Shown here: positions 33,953 through 42,677 of the stretch, one piece after another
Position numbering within the stretch: position 1 is the first letter of the stretch
Layout of the letters: each line of letters opens with the position of its first letter
Origin: Chryseobacterium salivictor
Lineage (GTDB): Bacteria; Bacteroidota; Bacteroidia; Flavobacteriales; Weeksellaceae
Assembly: GCF_004359195.1 (NCBI RefSeq)
Contig: NZ_CP037954.1
Span: 2,480,001 to 2,544,000, forward strand
DNA length: 64,000 nucleotides
Direction of reading: 5' to 3'
Program-made: the position numbers and the translations under genes
Notes under the pieces: model-generated
The model's database searches: none
What the model was told of the DNA's origin: nothing
What the model saw: only the letters and a program-made list of their open reading frames with translations

Positions 33953-35493
33953 TGATTGCCTTCATTCTTTTTTATCTGATCCATAATCCATTCTAACTGG
34001 ACGTCTTTTTTCTGTAAAACCTGCTGTAAAGTAGGGATGATTTCGTAGTCAGGAAGAACGCCTTTTTTTGTTTCTGTAAATTGAATATTGGGCTGAACCA
34101 GCATCAGTCCAATGGGTAATTTTAATTTGGAGTGCGGTAATTTTTCGGTAGAATATCTCCCGGCAACTGTCCCGTCATTGGCGCCGCCGGTTTCTTCACC
34201 TACCAGGAAAGCTCTTTTTGCATCTTTTAATTTTGAGGAAATTATTGATGAGGCCGAGAAACTGCTTCCATTAATCAGAACATAAATCTTTCCGTTGAAG
34301 TGGTTTTTTTTCGGTTTTTTAAGAGCGAAAATGCCGTTGTTTTTCAGATAAAATTTATCGTCTTTCTTTTTAACAGACAAAGCGGTGCCCAGCAAATAAA
34401 CCGGATACGTTACTGCAGCTAACGGTTGGGCTAGTGTCGGGATTTCGGTGAAATAATTCGCATGAAACATTGATGTACGAGAGGTTACTTCCATATCATC
34501 AATGAATTTAAACTCTTCAGAAACGAGGTAGGAATATAAATTATTAATTTCAGATAAAGAACCGCCGAGATTATCCCGGACATCTAAAATTAAATATTTC
34601 GCCGGTGATTTCTTTAATGCTGCAAAACTCTGTTTATAAAATTTACGTGAAAAAGTTCCTGAAAAGGTTTTGATTTTCATGTATGCAATGGTAGAATCTT
34701 TGGTTGGAAACTGTAAATCACGGTTGAAACTTTTGGTGACAATATTATAATCTTTTGTTTTTCCGGTTTCGCTTTTTGTCAGTTTTTTATTTTCCTGCTC
34801 CGTCTTTTTCTTTTCTTCTCTGGAGATTTTTTCCCGATGGATATAAAAGGTTTTTAATTCATTCTGATAGGTCGTTTCAATTTTCACACTGTCTAAAATC
34901 CCATATTCGGCGGTGAAAAAAGAAGGCCATCTTCGCGCCATCGAATATTTTTGAAACGTTGTATTATCGCCGTCACTGTTCACGATTGGTTTGTATTTTT
35001 TGAGTAAATCTTTTACCGGAATATCTTTAATTTTTAAAATTTCCGTTCCCACATTCATATTTGGGATTTTTGCAGGATTATCTTTAACAAAGATTCTGTC
35101 ATGATCAATCACGAAATTATAGCGGCTTAATAAACCTTTTTGATTTTTAAGGTTTTTGATTTCTTTTTTGGTCAGTCGTTTGTCATATGGATATAATCTC
35201 AGGTGTCCTTCTTTAATTTTGGCGATAACGGGCGCGAGTTTTTCATAAAACTCATTCGGCTTCAATGGTTTCTGAATCGTCATTTTCAAACTGTCAAATT
35301 GATAATCAAGATCTTTCTTAGAAATATACCAATACAGTTTTGGGTGAAGTTCTTCAAGTTTATGTTGAGTGAAATCAACATCTTTTCTTAAATTTTCAGC
35401 AGAAACAGGAATCGCTGATTTCGCATTGTACTTTTTTACGGAAACACAAGAGGAGATGACTAAAAACAGCGAAAACAGGATGATTTTTTTCAA
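33949..35493 (-). CDS. S41-family (C-terminal processing-type) lipoprotein peptidase
   Basis: The 514-residue protein starts MKKIILFSLFLVISSC, a lipoprotein signal with the lipid Cys at residue 16. The start codon is TTG; no ATG lies nearby, but the signal peptide fixes it. The catalytic S41 domain shows LILDVRDNLGGSLSEI, then NGSSFSASSIISSKLKD with the nucleophile Ser and the Lys four residues later, and GEETGGANDG. No canonical PDZ domain is obvious in the N-terminal half. It is probably anchored to a membrane facing the periplasm. Substrate unknown. Its 3' end overlaps that of the convergent SRPBCC gene by 4 bp. Confidence 0.87.
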   Translation of the reverse strand: MKKIILFSLFLVISSCVSVKKYNAKSAIPVSAENLRKDVDFTQHKLEELHPKLYWYISKKDLDYQFDSLKMTIQKPLKPNEFYEKLAPVIAKIKEGHLRLYPYDKRLTKKEIKNLKNQKGLLSRYNFVIDHDRIFVKDNPAKIPNMNVGTEILKIKDIPVKDLLKKYKPIVNSDGDNTTFQKYSMARRWPSFFTAEYGILDSVKIETTYQNELKTFYIHREKISREEKKKTEQENKKLTKSETGKTKDYNIVTKSFNRDLQFPTKDSTIAYMKIKTFSGTFSRKFYKQSFAALKKSPAKYLILDVRDNLGGSLSEINNLYSYLVSEEFKFIDDMEVTSRTSMFHANYFTEIPTLAQPLAAVTYPVYLLGTALSVKKKDDKFYLKNNGIFALKKPKKNHFNGKIYVLINGSSFSASSIISSKLKDAKRAFLVGEETGGANDGTVAGRYSTEKLPHSKLKLPIGLMLVQPNIQFTETKKGVLPDYEIIPTLQQVLQKKDVQLEWIMDQIKKNEGNH

Positions 35494-35546
35494 AGTATAA
35501 TTTTTGCTAAAAATAAAATTTTATAATGAAATAAACGAACAAAAAA

Positions 35547-35569
35547 ACTTCCCATTAAAAATGAGAAGT
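35547..35569 (-). terminator. Terminator downstream of pncA
   Basis: On the minus strand ACTTCTCATT pairs with AATGGGAAGT (one wobble) over a 3-nt loop, followed by TTTTTTT. Confidence 0.75.
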
Positions 35570-35593
35570 TGCCGTTTTTTAAAGTGTATTATT

Positions 35594-36199
35594 TTACCCT
35601 AAAATCGTTACTGTATTTTGCAGCATTTCAAAAATGGCGTCTCTGCCGCTTTCCGGTTTTACGTTGACTGCACGTGTTCCATTGAAATGCAAACAGGTGA
35701 CATACCCTAATTTTGCGGCATCTAAACACGTATATTTCACACAATAATCCAAGGCTAAACCTACGATTTCAAGAAGCTGAATATCGTGGTATTTCAAAAA
35801 ATCATCTAAACCAGTTTTGCTAAAATGGTTGTTATCCTGAAATCCGCTGTAACTGTCAAACTCGGCATTGGTTCCTTTCTGAATGATGTGGGTCACTTTG
35901 TCACGGTTTAAATCTGGATGAAATTCTGCACCAAAAGTTCCTTGTACACAGTGATCCGGCCACATAAACTGTGGAATCCCGTTAAGAATAATCGTGTCGC
36001 CAATTTTTTTTCCGTTTTTGGAAGCAAAACTTTTATGATCAGCGGGGTGCCAATCTTGAGTGAGCACGATCTGGTCATAATCATTATCCTGCATCAGCAG
36101 ATTAATATAGGGTATAATTTCATTGGCTTTCGGAACCGCAAGTGCGCCACCTTCGCAAAAATCATTCTGTACATCAACGATAATCAGGGCTTTTTTCAT
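35594..36199 (-). CDS. pncA: Nicotinamidase (PncA type)
   Basis: Cysteine hydrolase of 201 residues that converts nicotinamide to nicotinate in the NAD salvage pathway. The catalytic triad is visible: Asp9 in IIVDVQNDF, Lys in HIIQKGTN and Cys in ALDYCVKYT. Metal ligands lie in TQDWHPADHKSF (Asp, His, His), and VQGTFGAEFHPDL is the usual substrate-loop region. It is a stand-alone gene with its own terminator, divergent from the bacillithiol-type cluster at 36318. Confidence 0.94.
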   Translation of the reverse strand: MKKALIIVDVQNDFCEGGALAVPKANEIIPYINLLMQDNDYDQIVLTQDWHPADHKSFASKNGKKIGDTIILNGIPQFMWPDHCVQGTFGAEFHPDLNRDKVTHIIQKGTNAEFDSYSGFQDNNHFSKTGLDDFLKYHDIQLLEIVGLALDYCVKYTCLDAAKLGYVTCLHFNGTRAVNVKPESGRDAIFEMLQNTVTILG

Positions 36200-36317
36200 A
36201 TTCTTATTTTTTTAAGTTGTATTGCATTCAACTTATTTTGTAGTAAATTTACAAAGTAAAACGCAAAAGTTCAGCCAAATTAATTGACAGGCCAAATCGT
36301 CAAAAAACGCAGATAAT

Positions 36318-36854
36318 ATGGACAATTCAGAATATAAAAAATATCCGATCGGGAAATTTGAGGAACCTCAAAAAATTACAGATCAAGATATTGACCGGCA
36401 TATTAAAACATTAAATGATTTTCCGGCAAGGCTGAAAAACCTTGTTCAAAACTGGGACACAGATCAACTGGATACCCAATACCGCACCGGAGGTTGGACG
36501 ATTCGCCAGCTGATTAATCACTTATCGGACAGCAGCATGAACAGTTATACGCGCTTTAAATTCGCTTTAACTGAAGATAATCCTACGATAAAAACGTATA
36601 ATGAACAACAGTGGGCAGAGTTGCAGGACAGTTTCAGCATCGATGTAAAACCCGCTTTTCAAATGCTGAAGGGAATTCATAAAAGATGGGTGTATGAACT
36701 GAAATCACTGACCAACAAAGAATATGAGAGTACATTTCATCATCCGGATCAAAACCGCGATATCACTTTAAAAGAAAATCTGGCGTTTTGTGCCTGGCAT
36801 TGTGACCATCATTTTGCGCATATTAATAATTTGAAATTAGAAAACAACTGGTAA
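36318..36854 (+). CDS. YfiT-like (DinB-superfamily) bacillithiol transferase
   Basis: The 178-residue four-helix-bundle protein of the DinB/YfiT superfamily starts with the family's YPIGKFEEP. Three likely metal-binding histidines lie in INHLSDS, and in WHCDHHFAHI near the C-terminus. YfiT relatives transfer bacillithiol to electrophiles and are often annotated as metal-dependent hydrolases. The next gene encodes YtxJ, also tied to bacillithiol. The two, followed by a Crp/Fnr-type regulator, form a compact three-gene unit (gaps of 40 and 9 bp) with one terminator. Confidence 0.87.
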   Translation: MDNSEYKKYPIGKFEEPQKITDQDIDRHIKTLNDFPARLKNLVQNWDTDQLDTQYRTGGWTIRQLINHLSDSSMNSYTRFKFALTEDNPTIKTYNEQQWAELQDSFSIDVKPAFQMLKGIHKRWVYELKSLTNKEYESTFHHPDQNRDITLKENLAFCAWHCDHHFAHINNLKLENNW

Positions 36855-36894
36855 AACAAAACTGAGTATATTGGTTTTTAAAACACGATAAAAT

Positions 36895-37269
36895 ATGAGT
36901 TTCTTTAATAAAATATTTGGCAGTGATGAGCCACAAAAATCATCTCCATCCTTTTGGAATGCAATTGAATCCGAAGAAGATCTGCAAAAAGCTATCGATC
37001 AGTCCTTTGAAAAGAAAGTGGTTGTGTTTAAACATTCCACGAGGTGTCATATCAGTAAAATGGTTCTGAAAAATTTTGAAAATGAAGTAGCTGGTGCAGA
37101 AAATGATGCAGTATATTATTTCTTGGATTTAATTTCATACCGGCCGATTTCTAACAAAATGGCTGAAGATTTAGGCGTCACACATCAAAGTCCGCAAATG
37201 ATTGTTTTAGAAAATGGAAAGGCAGTGAAAAACGCTTCTCATCAAAGTATTTCCGTTAATCTTATTTAA
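36895..37269 (+). CDS. ytxJ: YtxJ-type bacillithiol-system redox protein
   Basis: The 124-residue thioredoxin-fold protein has a single cysteine in FKHSTRCHISK, the CxxS-like site of YtxJ (DUF2847), a monothiol bacilliredoxin-like family. The cis-Pro region is SPQMIVLENGKAV near the C-terminus. It is probably a cytosolic protein that removes bacillithiol from mixed disulfides. Its place directly after a YfiT-like transferase gene supports a bacillithiol role, although the bacillithiol synthesis genes are not in this window. Confidence 0.88.
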   Translation: MSFFNKIFGSDEPQKSSPSFWNAIESEEDLQKAIDQSFEKKVVVFKHSTRCHISKMVLKNFENEVAGAENDAVYYFLDLISYRPISNKMAEDLGVTHQSPQMIVLENGKAVKNASHQSISVNLI

Positions 37270-37278
37270 AGGCTAGTT

Positions 37279-37878
37279 ATGGATGCTATTCAAAATATCA
37301 ATAATTATTTATCTGAAATCCTTGAAGTTCCTGTAGAAGCAATTTCGGGATGCAGCAGTTTTTACACGCTGAAAAAAGTGGCCAAAAACGAATTTCTGCT
37401 CCATGAAGGAGAAGTGTGTTCGGATACTTTTTTTGTAGAAAAGGGATTGCTTAGAATGTACTCGCTCGACCGGAACGGAAAAGAACATATCATACAGTTT
37501 GCACCGGAAAACTGGCTGATTTCTGACCGCAGCTCGCTTAATTTTAATGAGAAATCAAAATATTATATTGAAGCAGTTGAAGATTCAGAGGTTTTTGTTT
37601 TGACTAATGATTTCTTCACCAATATGATTGAGAAATATCCACAAACTGCCGAAAACAATGATATGCTTCTGCAGAAACACATCCGGAATTTACAGAATCG
37701 GGTAAATTCACTTTTGGCAGATACCGCCGAAGAACGGTACATGAGTTTTATCAAGATGTATCCCAATATTTTACTGCGCGTCCCACAATGGATGGTTGCA
37801 TCATATCTCGGCATTACACCGGAAAGTTTGAGCAGAGTCCGAAAAGAACTGGCCCGTAAAAATTTCAAAACTTCATAA
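37279..37878 (+). CDS. Crp/Fnr-family transcriptional regulator
   Basis: The 199-residue protein has an N-terminal cyclic-nucleotide-binding-type beta-roll (residues ~20-130; HEGEVCSDTFFVEKGLLRMY, HIIQFAPENWLISD). The C-terminal helix-turn-helix is RVPQWMVASYLGITPESLSRVRKEL (~165-190). The typical cAMP-phosphate-binding RxS motif is not evident, and there is no four-Cys Fnr cluster motif, so the ligand is unclear. It follows ytxJ after 9 bp and probably controls its own cluster or a related stress response. Confidence 0.87.
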   Translation: MDAIQNINNYLSEILEVPVEAISGCSSFYTLKKVAKNEFLLHEGEVCSDTFFVEKGLLRMYSLDRNGKEHIIQFAPENWLISDRSSLNFNEKSKYYIEAVEDSEVFVLTNDFFTNMIEKYPQTAENNDMLLQKHIRNLQNRVNSLLADTAEERYMSFIKMYPNILLRVPQWMVASYLGITPESLSRVRKELARKNFKTS

Positions 37879-37879
37879 A

Positions 37880-37910
37880 AAAAGGAACTCGTCTGGAGTT
37901 CCTTTTATTT
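37880..37910 (+). terminator. Terminator after the bacillithiol/Crp-type cluster
   Basis: A perfect AAAAGGAACTC/GAGTTCCTTTT stem with a 5-nt loop, followed by a T-rich run. It may also serve the convergent rpoD gene as an A-rich bidirectional element. Confidence 0.8.
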
Positions 37911-37978
37911 TTAAGAATGCTTTTCAGCGCCAAATTCATGAATTAAATGAATGACGATTCGTGTGCATCAGCGGTATT

Positions 37979-38845
37979 TTATTTACCCAGATACGATTTC
38001 AGAATCTTACTTCTCGTATTGTGTTTCAATCTTTTAATCGCTTTTTCTTTAATCTGACGAACTCTTTCTCTCGTAAGGTCAAAAGTTTCACCGATTTCTT
38101 CCAAAGTCATCGGATGTTTTCCGTTCAGTCCGAAATACAAACGAACCAAATCAGCTTCTCTTGGCGTCAAGGTTTGCAACGCTCTTTCGATTTCAATCTG
38201 AAGAGATTCCAACATCAAGTCTTTATCCGGACTTGGGGATTCCCCGGAACGCAAAACGTCGTATAAGTTAGAATCTTCACCTTCAACCAACGGTGCATCC
38301 ATCGACAGGTGTCTTCCGGAGTTTTTCATCGATTCTTTGATGTCGTCTTCGCTCATGTCCAAAACTTCCGCTAATTCCTCTGGAGATGGTGGTCTTTCGT
38401 TTTCCTGCTCCAAATGCGCGTAGGCTTTGTTGATCTTGTTAATCGATCCGATTTTATTCAATGGCAATCTTACAATTCTAGACTGTTCTGCCAAAGCCTG
38501 TAAAATCGACTGACGGATCCACCAAACTGCATAAGAGATAAATTTAAAACCTCTTGTTTCATCATACCTTTTCGCAGCTTTCATCAGACCTAGATTCCCT
38601 TCGTTAATTAAATCGGGTAGAGAAAGTCCCTGGTTTTGGTATTGTTTAGAAACAGATACCACGAATCTGAGGTTGGCTTTAATCAGTTTTTCAAGTGCCA
38701 CTCTGTCTCCGGCGCGTATTTTTTGTGCCAATTCAACTTCTTCGTCGGCTGTAATCAAATCAACTTTTCCAATCTCCTGCAAATACTTGTCGAGAGAGGC
38801 GGTTTCTCTGTTGGTAACCTGTTTGGTAATTTTTAATTGTCTCAT
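37979..38845 (-). CDS. rpoD: Primary RNA polymerase sigma factor RpoD/SigA
   Basis: The 288-residue sigma-70 factor has region 1.2 ([25 protein letters not shown]), region 2 with the core-binding and melting segment ([20 protein letters not shown] to [17 protein letters not shown]), region 3, and region 4 with the DNA-binding helices [20 protein letters not shown]. Region 1.1 and the long non-conserved insert are missing, as is usual for Bacteroidota primary sigma factors. This protein is the expected reader of the TTTG/TAnnTTTG promoters found throughout the window. It is convergent with the Crp/Fnr-type gene. Confidence 0.95.
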   Translation of the reverse strand: MRQLKITKQVTNRETASLDKYLQEIGKVDLITADEEVELAQKIRAGDRVALEKLIKANLRFVVSVSKQYQNQGLSLPDLINEGNLGLMKAAKRYDETRGFKFISYAVWWIRQSILQALAEQSRIVRLPLNKIGSINKINKAYAHLEQENERPPSPEELAEVLDMSEDDIKESMKNSGRHLSMDAPLVEGEDSNLYDVLRSGESPSPDKDLMLESLQIEIERALQTLTPREADLVRLYFGLNGKHPMTLEEIGETFDLTRERVRQIKEKAIKRLKHNTRSKILKSYLGK

Positions 38846-39250
38846 ATAAAATAAGGTCCACTTTAGGACTGCATTATATTATACGATCTCAGAGAGCAAA
38901 AGGTTACAAAAATTTCTAAATAAATCTTATATTCTTTTTTAGGGCGACCATTTCCATCTTCCGCTCCCGCTTTTTTGTTCCACGATGTTCCACAAAAAGA
39001 GCTCCGCTCAAGCTGGGTCGCGGGCAGGATGAAAATCAAGATTTCTGATCAAAAATAAAAACCATTCACAGATTTTGACCATAAAGACAGATTTGTGAGC
39101 ATTGAAATTTATTCGGAGAAAAATAAAAAAAATACAATTATCGAAAGTAGAGGCAAACATAAATGATTTTTACAAATACACACAGTTGAGAATTTTAAAT
39201 AGTAAAATTGAAATATAAATTTTTATTTTTGAGAAAATTATATATATACA
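38846..39250. other. 405-bp gap between rpoD and the aldo/keto reductase gene
   Basis: It holds upstream sequence of rpoD, a GC-rich structured element at 38944-39021 and, behind that, about 200 bp of A/T-rich sequence up to the reductase ATG. I see no supported reading frame and no exact TAnnTTTG element for either flanking gene; TAACCTTTTGC on the minus strand near 38900 is a weak candidate for rpoD. Confidence 0.5.
38944..39021. repeat. GC-rich structured intergenic element, probably a dispersed repeat
   Basis: The outer arms GCGACC (38944-38949) and GGTCGC (39016-39021) are inverted copies. Inside is a second hairpin, TTTTTTGT against ACAAAAA, whose loop holds the heptamer GTTCCAC twice, 3 bp apart. 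The element is far richer in G+C than its surroundings. I recall similar 'AGCGGGAGCGGA...GTTCCAC' intergenic elements in many flavobacterial genomes, which would make it a dispersed repeat. Only one copy lies in this window. Confidence 0.5.
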
Positions 39251-40114
39251 ATGAATTTTTCACCAATTATTATAGGAACGATGCGCTGGGGAATTTGGGG
39301 AGCCAATCATTCCCAAAAAGAAGTGCAGAAACTCATTGAAATTTCTCTTGATGAAAAGCTTTATACTTTCGATCATGCAGATATTTATGGAGACTACACA
39401 ACTGAAAAACTCTTCGGTGATGCTTTTGCAGAAATGAATGTGAAGAGGGAAGAGGTGCAGTTTATTTCGAAATGCGGGATCGAAATGCCTTGTTCTAACC
39501 GAAATTATACAGTGAAATCCTATAATTATTCGCAGGAACATATTTTAAAATCCGTCGATCAGAGTTTAAAAAATTTAAAAACCGATTATCTGGATTTATT
39601 GCTTCTTCACAGGCCGTCACCATTGATGAATCCAGCTGAAATCGGTGAGAGTTTTGCGATTTTGCGTGAACAGAAAAAAGTCCGGCATTTCGGAGTATCT
39701 AATTTTTCACCGTCTCAATTTGATTTGATCAATGATGTTTTTCCTTTGATTACGAACCAGGTGGAAATTTCGCTCAATCACACCCATTCCTTTTTCGATG
39801 GAACTTTGGATCAAATGATGCTTAAGAAGCTTCAGCCAATGGGCTGGTCAGTTTTGGGGAATTATTTCACAGAAAAATCTGAGGCGAACGAAAGAATTAA
39901 AAAAGTACTCGGGCAACTTTGCCAAAAATATGCTGCTGAAGAAAATCAGATTCTTCTCGCGTTCATTTTAAAACATCCTGCCAATATTATTCCTGTTATC
40001 GGTACTTCACGTTGGGAAAATATTAAAAAACTTCACGAAAGTTTACGTATCAAATTGGAACACGAAGATTGGTTTAAACTCTTACAGGCCAAAAACGGAA
40101 AAGAAATAATGTGA
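39251..40114 (+). CDS. Aldo/keto reductase
   Basis: The 287-residue TIM-barrel NADPH oxidoreductase has the catalytic tetrad in place: Asp and Tyr in FDHADIYGDY, Lys in FISKCGIE and His in LLLLHRPSP. The C-terminal part, VIGTSRWENIKKL, binds the cofactor. By sequence pattern it resembles the YdhF-type group; the physiological substrate is unknown. It is a single-gene unit. Confidence 0.9.
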   Translation: MNFSPIIIGTMRWGIWGANHSQKEVQKLIEISLDEKLYTFDHADIYGDYTTEKLFGDAFAEMNVKREEVQFISKCGIEMPCSNRNYTVKSYNYSQEHILKSVDQSLKNLKTDYLDLLLLHRPSPLMNPAEIGESFAILREQKKVRHFGVSNFSPSQFDLINDVFPLITNQVEISLNHTHSFFDGTLDQMMLKKLQPMGWSVLGNYFTEKSEANERIKKVLGQLCQKYAAEENQILLAFILKHPANIIPVIGTSRWENIKKLHESLRIKLEHEDWFKLLQAKNGKEIM

Positions 40115-40131
40115 AATATTTCACAAAAAAC

Positions 40132-40160
40132 TTGCAGGTTTAAATTATAATTGTAACTTG
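40132..40160 (+). promoter_or_regulatory. Promoter of the RRM-protein gene
   Basis: TTG (40132-40134), a 19-bp spacer, then TAACTTG followed by C (40154-40160), close to the TAnnTTTG consensus. The leader to the ATG at 40256 would be about 90 nt, long enough for post-transcriptional control such as a cold-responsive structure. Confidence 0.5.
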
Positions 40161-40255
40161 CACTCGTTTTTATATCCGAAGTCAATCATTGTTCATCGCA
40201 TTCATTGAGTTTCATTTATAATTTCAACAGTATTAATAATTAATTTTTTTTTAAG

Positions 40256-40615
40256 ATGAACATTTTTGTTTCAAACATTAACTATGCAACCCAAGAACAG
40301 TCGTTGCAAGATTTATTTTCAGAATTTGGTGACGTATCGTCTGCCAAAATTATCACTGACAGAGAAACCGGTAGATCAAGAGGTTTCGGTTTCGTAGAAA
40401 TGAGCGATGAAGATGGCAAGAATGCTATCGAAGCTCTAAACGGAAAAGAATTGGATGGTAAAGAACTTAACATTTCTGAAGCTAAGCCAAGAGAAGACAA
40501 ACCAAGAAGAAGCTTTGACAACAACCGTTCAGGCGGTGGTGGTTACGGAGGTGGAAATCGTGGTGGTGGAAGCGGATACAGCGGCGGAGGTCGTAGTGGC
40601 GGTTCTAACTGGTAA
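40256..40615 (+). CDS. Glycine-rich RRM RNA-binding protein
   Basis: The 119-residue protein has one RNA-recognition motif (residues ~1-80) with RNP2 IFVSNI at the N-terminus and RNP1 RGFGFVEM in the middle, followed by a basic linker (EDKPRRSFDNNR) and a Gly-rich tail of about 30 residues ending SGGSNW. Such plant-like glycine-rich RNA-binding proteins are known in cyanobacteria and Bacteroidota and are often cold-induced RNA chaperones. It has its own promoter with a long leader and a strong terminator. Confidence 0.93.
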   Translation: MNIFVSNINYATQEQSLQDLFSEFGDVSSAKIITDRETGRSRGFGFVEMSDEDGKNAIEALNGKELDGKELNISEAKPREDKPRRSFDNNRSGGGGYGGGNRGGGSGYSGGGRSGGSNW

Positions 40616-40634
40616 GATTTTACCTGAATAATTT

Positions 40635-40668
40635 AAGCGACTTTTTTAAAAAAAGTCGCTTTTTTTTG
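40635..40668 (+). terminator. Terminator after the RRM-protein gene
   Basis: AAGCGACTTTTTT pairs with AAAAAAGTCGCTT in a near-perfect palindrome followed by eight Ts. Confidence 0.85.
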
Positions 40669-40821
40669 TGTTTGAAAGTTGGATTTCTTACCTGAAAACA
40701 ATCCCTTTTAAATATTTGTTCTATATTATAATTAATGAAATTTGCAGCTTCTTGCCCTTTGGGGAACCTTTCGCAAACAGGGCTCATTACAAATCACAGG
40801 TCTTTTTTAAATATAAAAAAC

Positions 40822-42618
40822 CTAATTGCCTTTAATTAAAATTAAAACAGATTCCGAATTGATAAGAAATTGGGGTTCTTTGCCCGCAGATTTTATTAAA
40901 ATCAATGTGTCAAACATTATTTTAAATTCATAATTCCCGATTTTCTTGGTGATAAAAAGTTGATTAACTTTTATTTCTCCATCGTTCGGGAAATTCGCAA
41001 ACAGTTTTTGCAAATCTGGAACCAGATTAACTTTCTGATTATTGAAAACTAGAAATAATTCGGATTTGAACTGGCTTACCGGCATCTTTAATTCAACAAT
41101 ATTATGATCGAATTCAAAGAAATTGTCTTTGTAATTATACGCTTTGAAGAGATAATGGTAACCGGTGAGATCGGCATTAAAGTCTTTTGCAATTAAAGTG
41201 ATATTTTGTGAAACAGGATTTATTTTTTTATCCGAAAGGTTATAAGTCACATTTTTGAACTGATCGCGCGTAATATTTCTAACTTCATTGAAATTACCGT
41301 CATCAGTTGTTTTTACAAGTTGCGCCTGACCTTTTTTCTGAAGGAGCGGCAACAAGAATTCTTCTTCATTTCTTCTGGCCAGAAATTCAAATTTGTCGGA
41401 AAGCTCTATTACCAAACTGTCAGAAACTTTTTTATTGAAATTGATCTTTCCATTTTCCAGTAAATTATTTTCAGTTAAGGTTTTCATCAATTCGCTTTTC
41501 TGACTTCTTTTGGCTACAGAAAAAGTATTCAGATAGGGGAATGTCAAAGAAAATAATCCGAATGCAAATAAACTGACAGGTACAAATTTGATGGTTTGTT
41601 TACGAATGAAAATAAAATAAAAAACAACCGCTGTGAGCCAAATAGCGAGCAACAAAACGAAATATCTCGGTTCGGTGTAGCCGTATTCTAAAATCCTCGT
41701 AAATATCGCAATAAACAAAAGGACAATCAATGGTGCCAATGCGTAATAGAAAATTTTAGAAAAAATTCTGACCCACGATTTGGTGGAATCTTCCTTCAAT
41801 GGATGCACCAGAAGGATGGCTAAAATTCCGACTACGGAATAGGCGAGGATCAAATAGGAAACCCAACCTCTCGGTAATTCCCAGTTAATAAGGATTTTTG
41901 CGGAATAAAAATAAAGAATGACCACATAAATAAGAAGCAGTGGAACTAAAACATACTGCGTGAAAAACTTCAGAATCACAGGATAATCACCATTTTTCTC
42001 TAAATAAAACAGTCCTTTTTCATTAAATAAGAGAAAAATAAAACAACTCCCGAAAATAGTTAAAAAACTGAAAGTATAGGAATAGTAACGGCTGTTAAAA
42101 TTAAAATCAAAGAGATGGTCTACTGCTAAAATCGCAAGCATAATTCCAGCTGTTAAAATCCCTGTAAATAAGACGGTAAGGAATAAGTTGATAAAGAGAT
42201 TTTTATTGTACTGCCAAAAATTACGTTCGCGGTTTTTTCCGATAAACGCAATGAAGGAAACTAAAAGATGTGATAATAAAAAGGTGGGCAGGAGTAAGAA
42301 AGCATACACTTCTGTAAATTGCTTTTCACCTGGTGGCAGAAGAAAATAAAAAATGATCAGAAAGAGAATTCCTGATACCTGCAGCAGAAGTTCTTTCCCG
42401 ATTCGTTGTGAAAGCATTTTCAAAGCAAACATTAGCGAAATTCCTAATGACGCAACCAATCCAGATTTTAAGTAGACAAATGAATCCTGCCGGCTATAAT
42501 CATTGCTATTATAAAAGATCGCTGAAGCTGCGGCGATCAGAGCCATGACCAAAACCATTGGATATTCCCGAATTACTGCGCCGGCTTTCCCGAAAACTTC
42601 TTTTAATTTTTCAACCAT
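40822..42618 (-). CDS. DUF4153 multi-pass membrane protein
   Basis: The 598-residue protein has about 11-12 membrane helices in its first ~370 residues (starting MALIAAASAIFYN and LVASLGISLMFAL) and a soluble C-terminal part of about 220 residues with repeated beta-like segments (NITRDQFKNVTYNLSDKK). The arrangement and the ENGKINFNKK-type boundary match DUF4153. Function unknown. It is the last gene of a minus-strand series with the BlaI-type regulator and the PAP2 protein, after a 59-bp gap. Confidence 0.82.
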   Translation of the reverse strand: MVEKLKEVFGKAGAVIREYPMVLVMALIAAASAIFYNSNDYSRQDSFVYLKSGLVASLGISLMFALKMLSQRIGKELLLQVSGILFLIIFYFLLPPGEKQFTEVYAFLLLPTFLLSHLLVSFIAFIGKNRERNFWQYNKNLFINLFLTVLFTGILTAGIMLAILAVDHLFDFNFNSRYYSYTFSFLTIFGSCFIFLLFNEKGLFYLEKNGDYPVILKFFTQYVLVPLLLIYVVILYFYSAKILINWELPRGWVSYLILAYSVVGILAILLVHPLKEDSTKSWVRIFSKIFYYALAPLIVLLFIAIFTRILEYGYTEPRYFVLLLAIWLTAVVFYFIFIRKQTIKFVPVSLFAFGLFSLTFPYLNTFSVAKRSQKSELMKTLTENNLLENGKINFNKKVSDSLVIELSDKFEFLARRNEEEFLLPLLQKKGQAQLVKTTDDGNFNEVRNITRDQFKNVTYNLSDKKINPVSQNITLIAKDFNADLTGYHYLFKAYNYKDNFFEFDHNIVELKMPVSQFKSELFLVFNNQKVNLVPDLQKLFANFPNDGEIKVNQLFITKKIGNYEFKIMFDTLILIKSAGKEPQFLINSESVLILIKGN

Positions 42619-42677
42619 CTTAGATTTTTAATTTAAAGTTTAAGAATGAAGACTGTAATTAAAGCTGTTTGATATCG

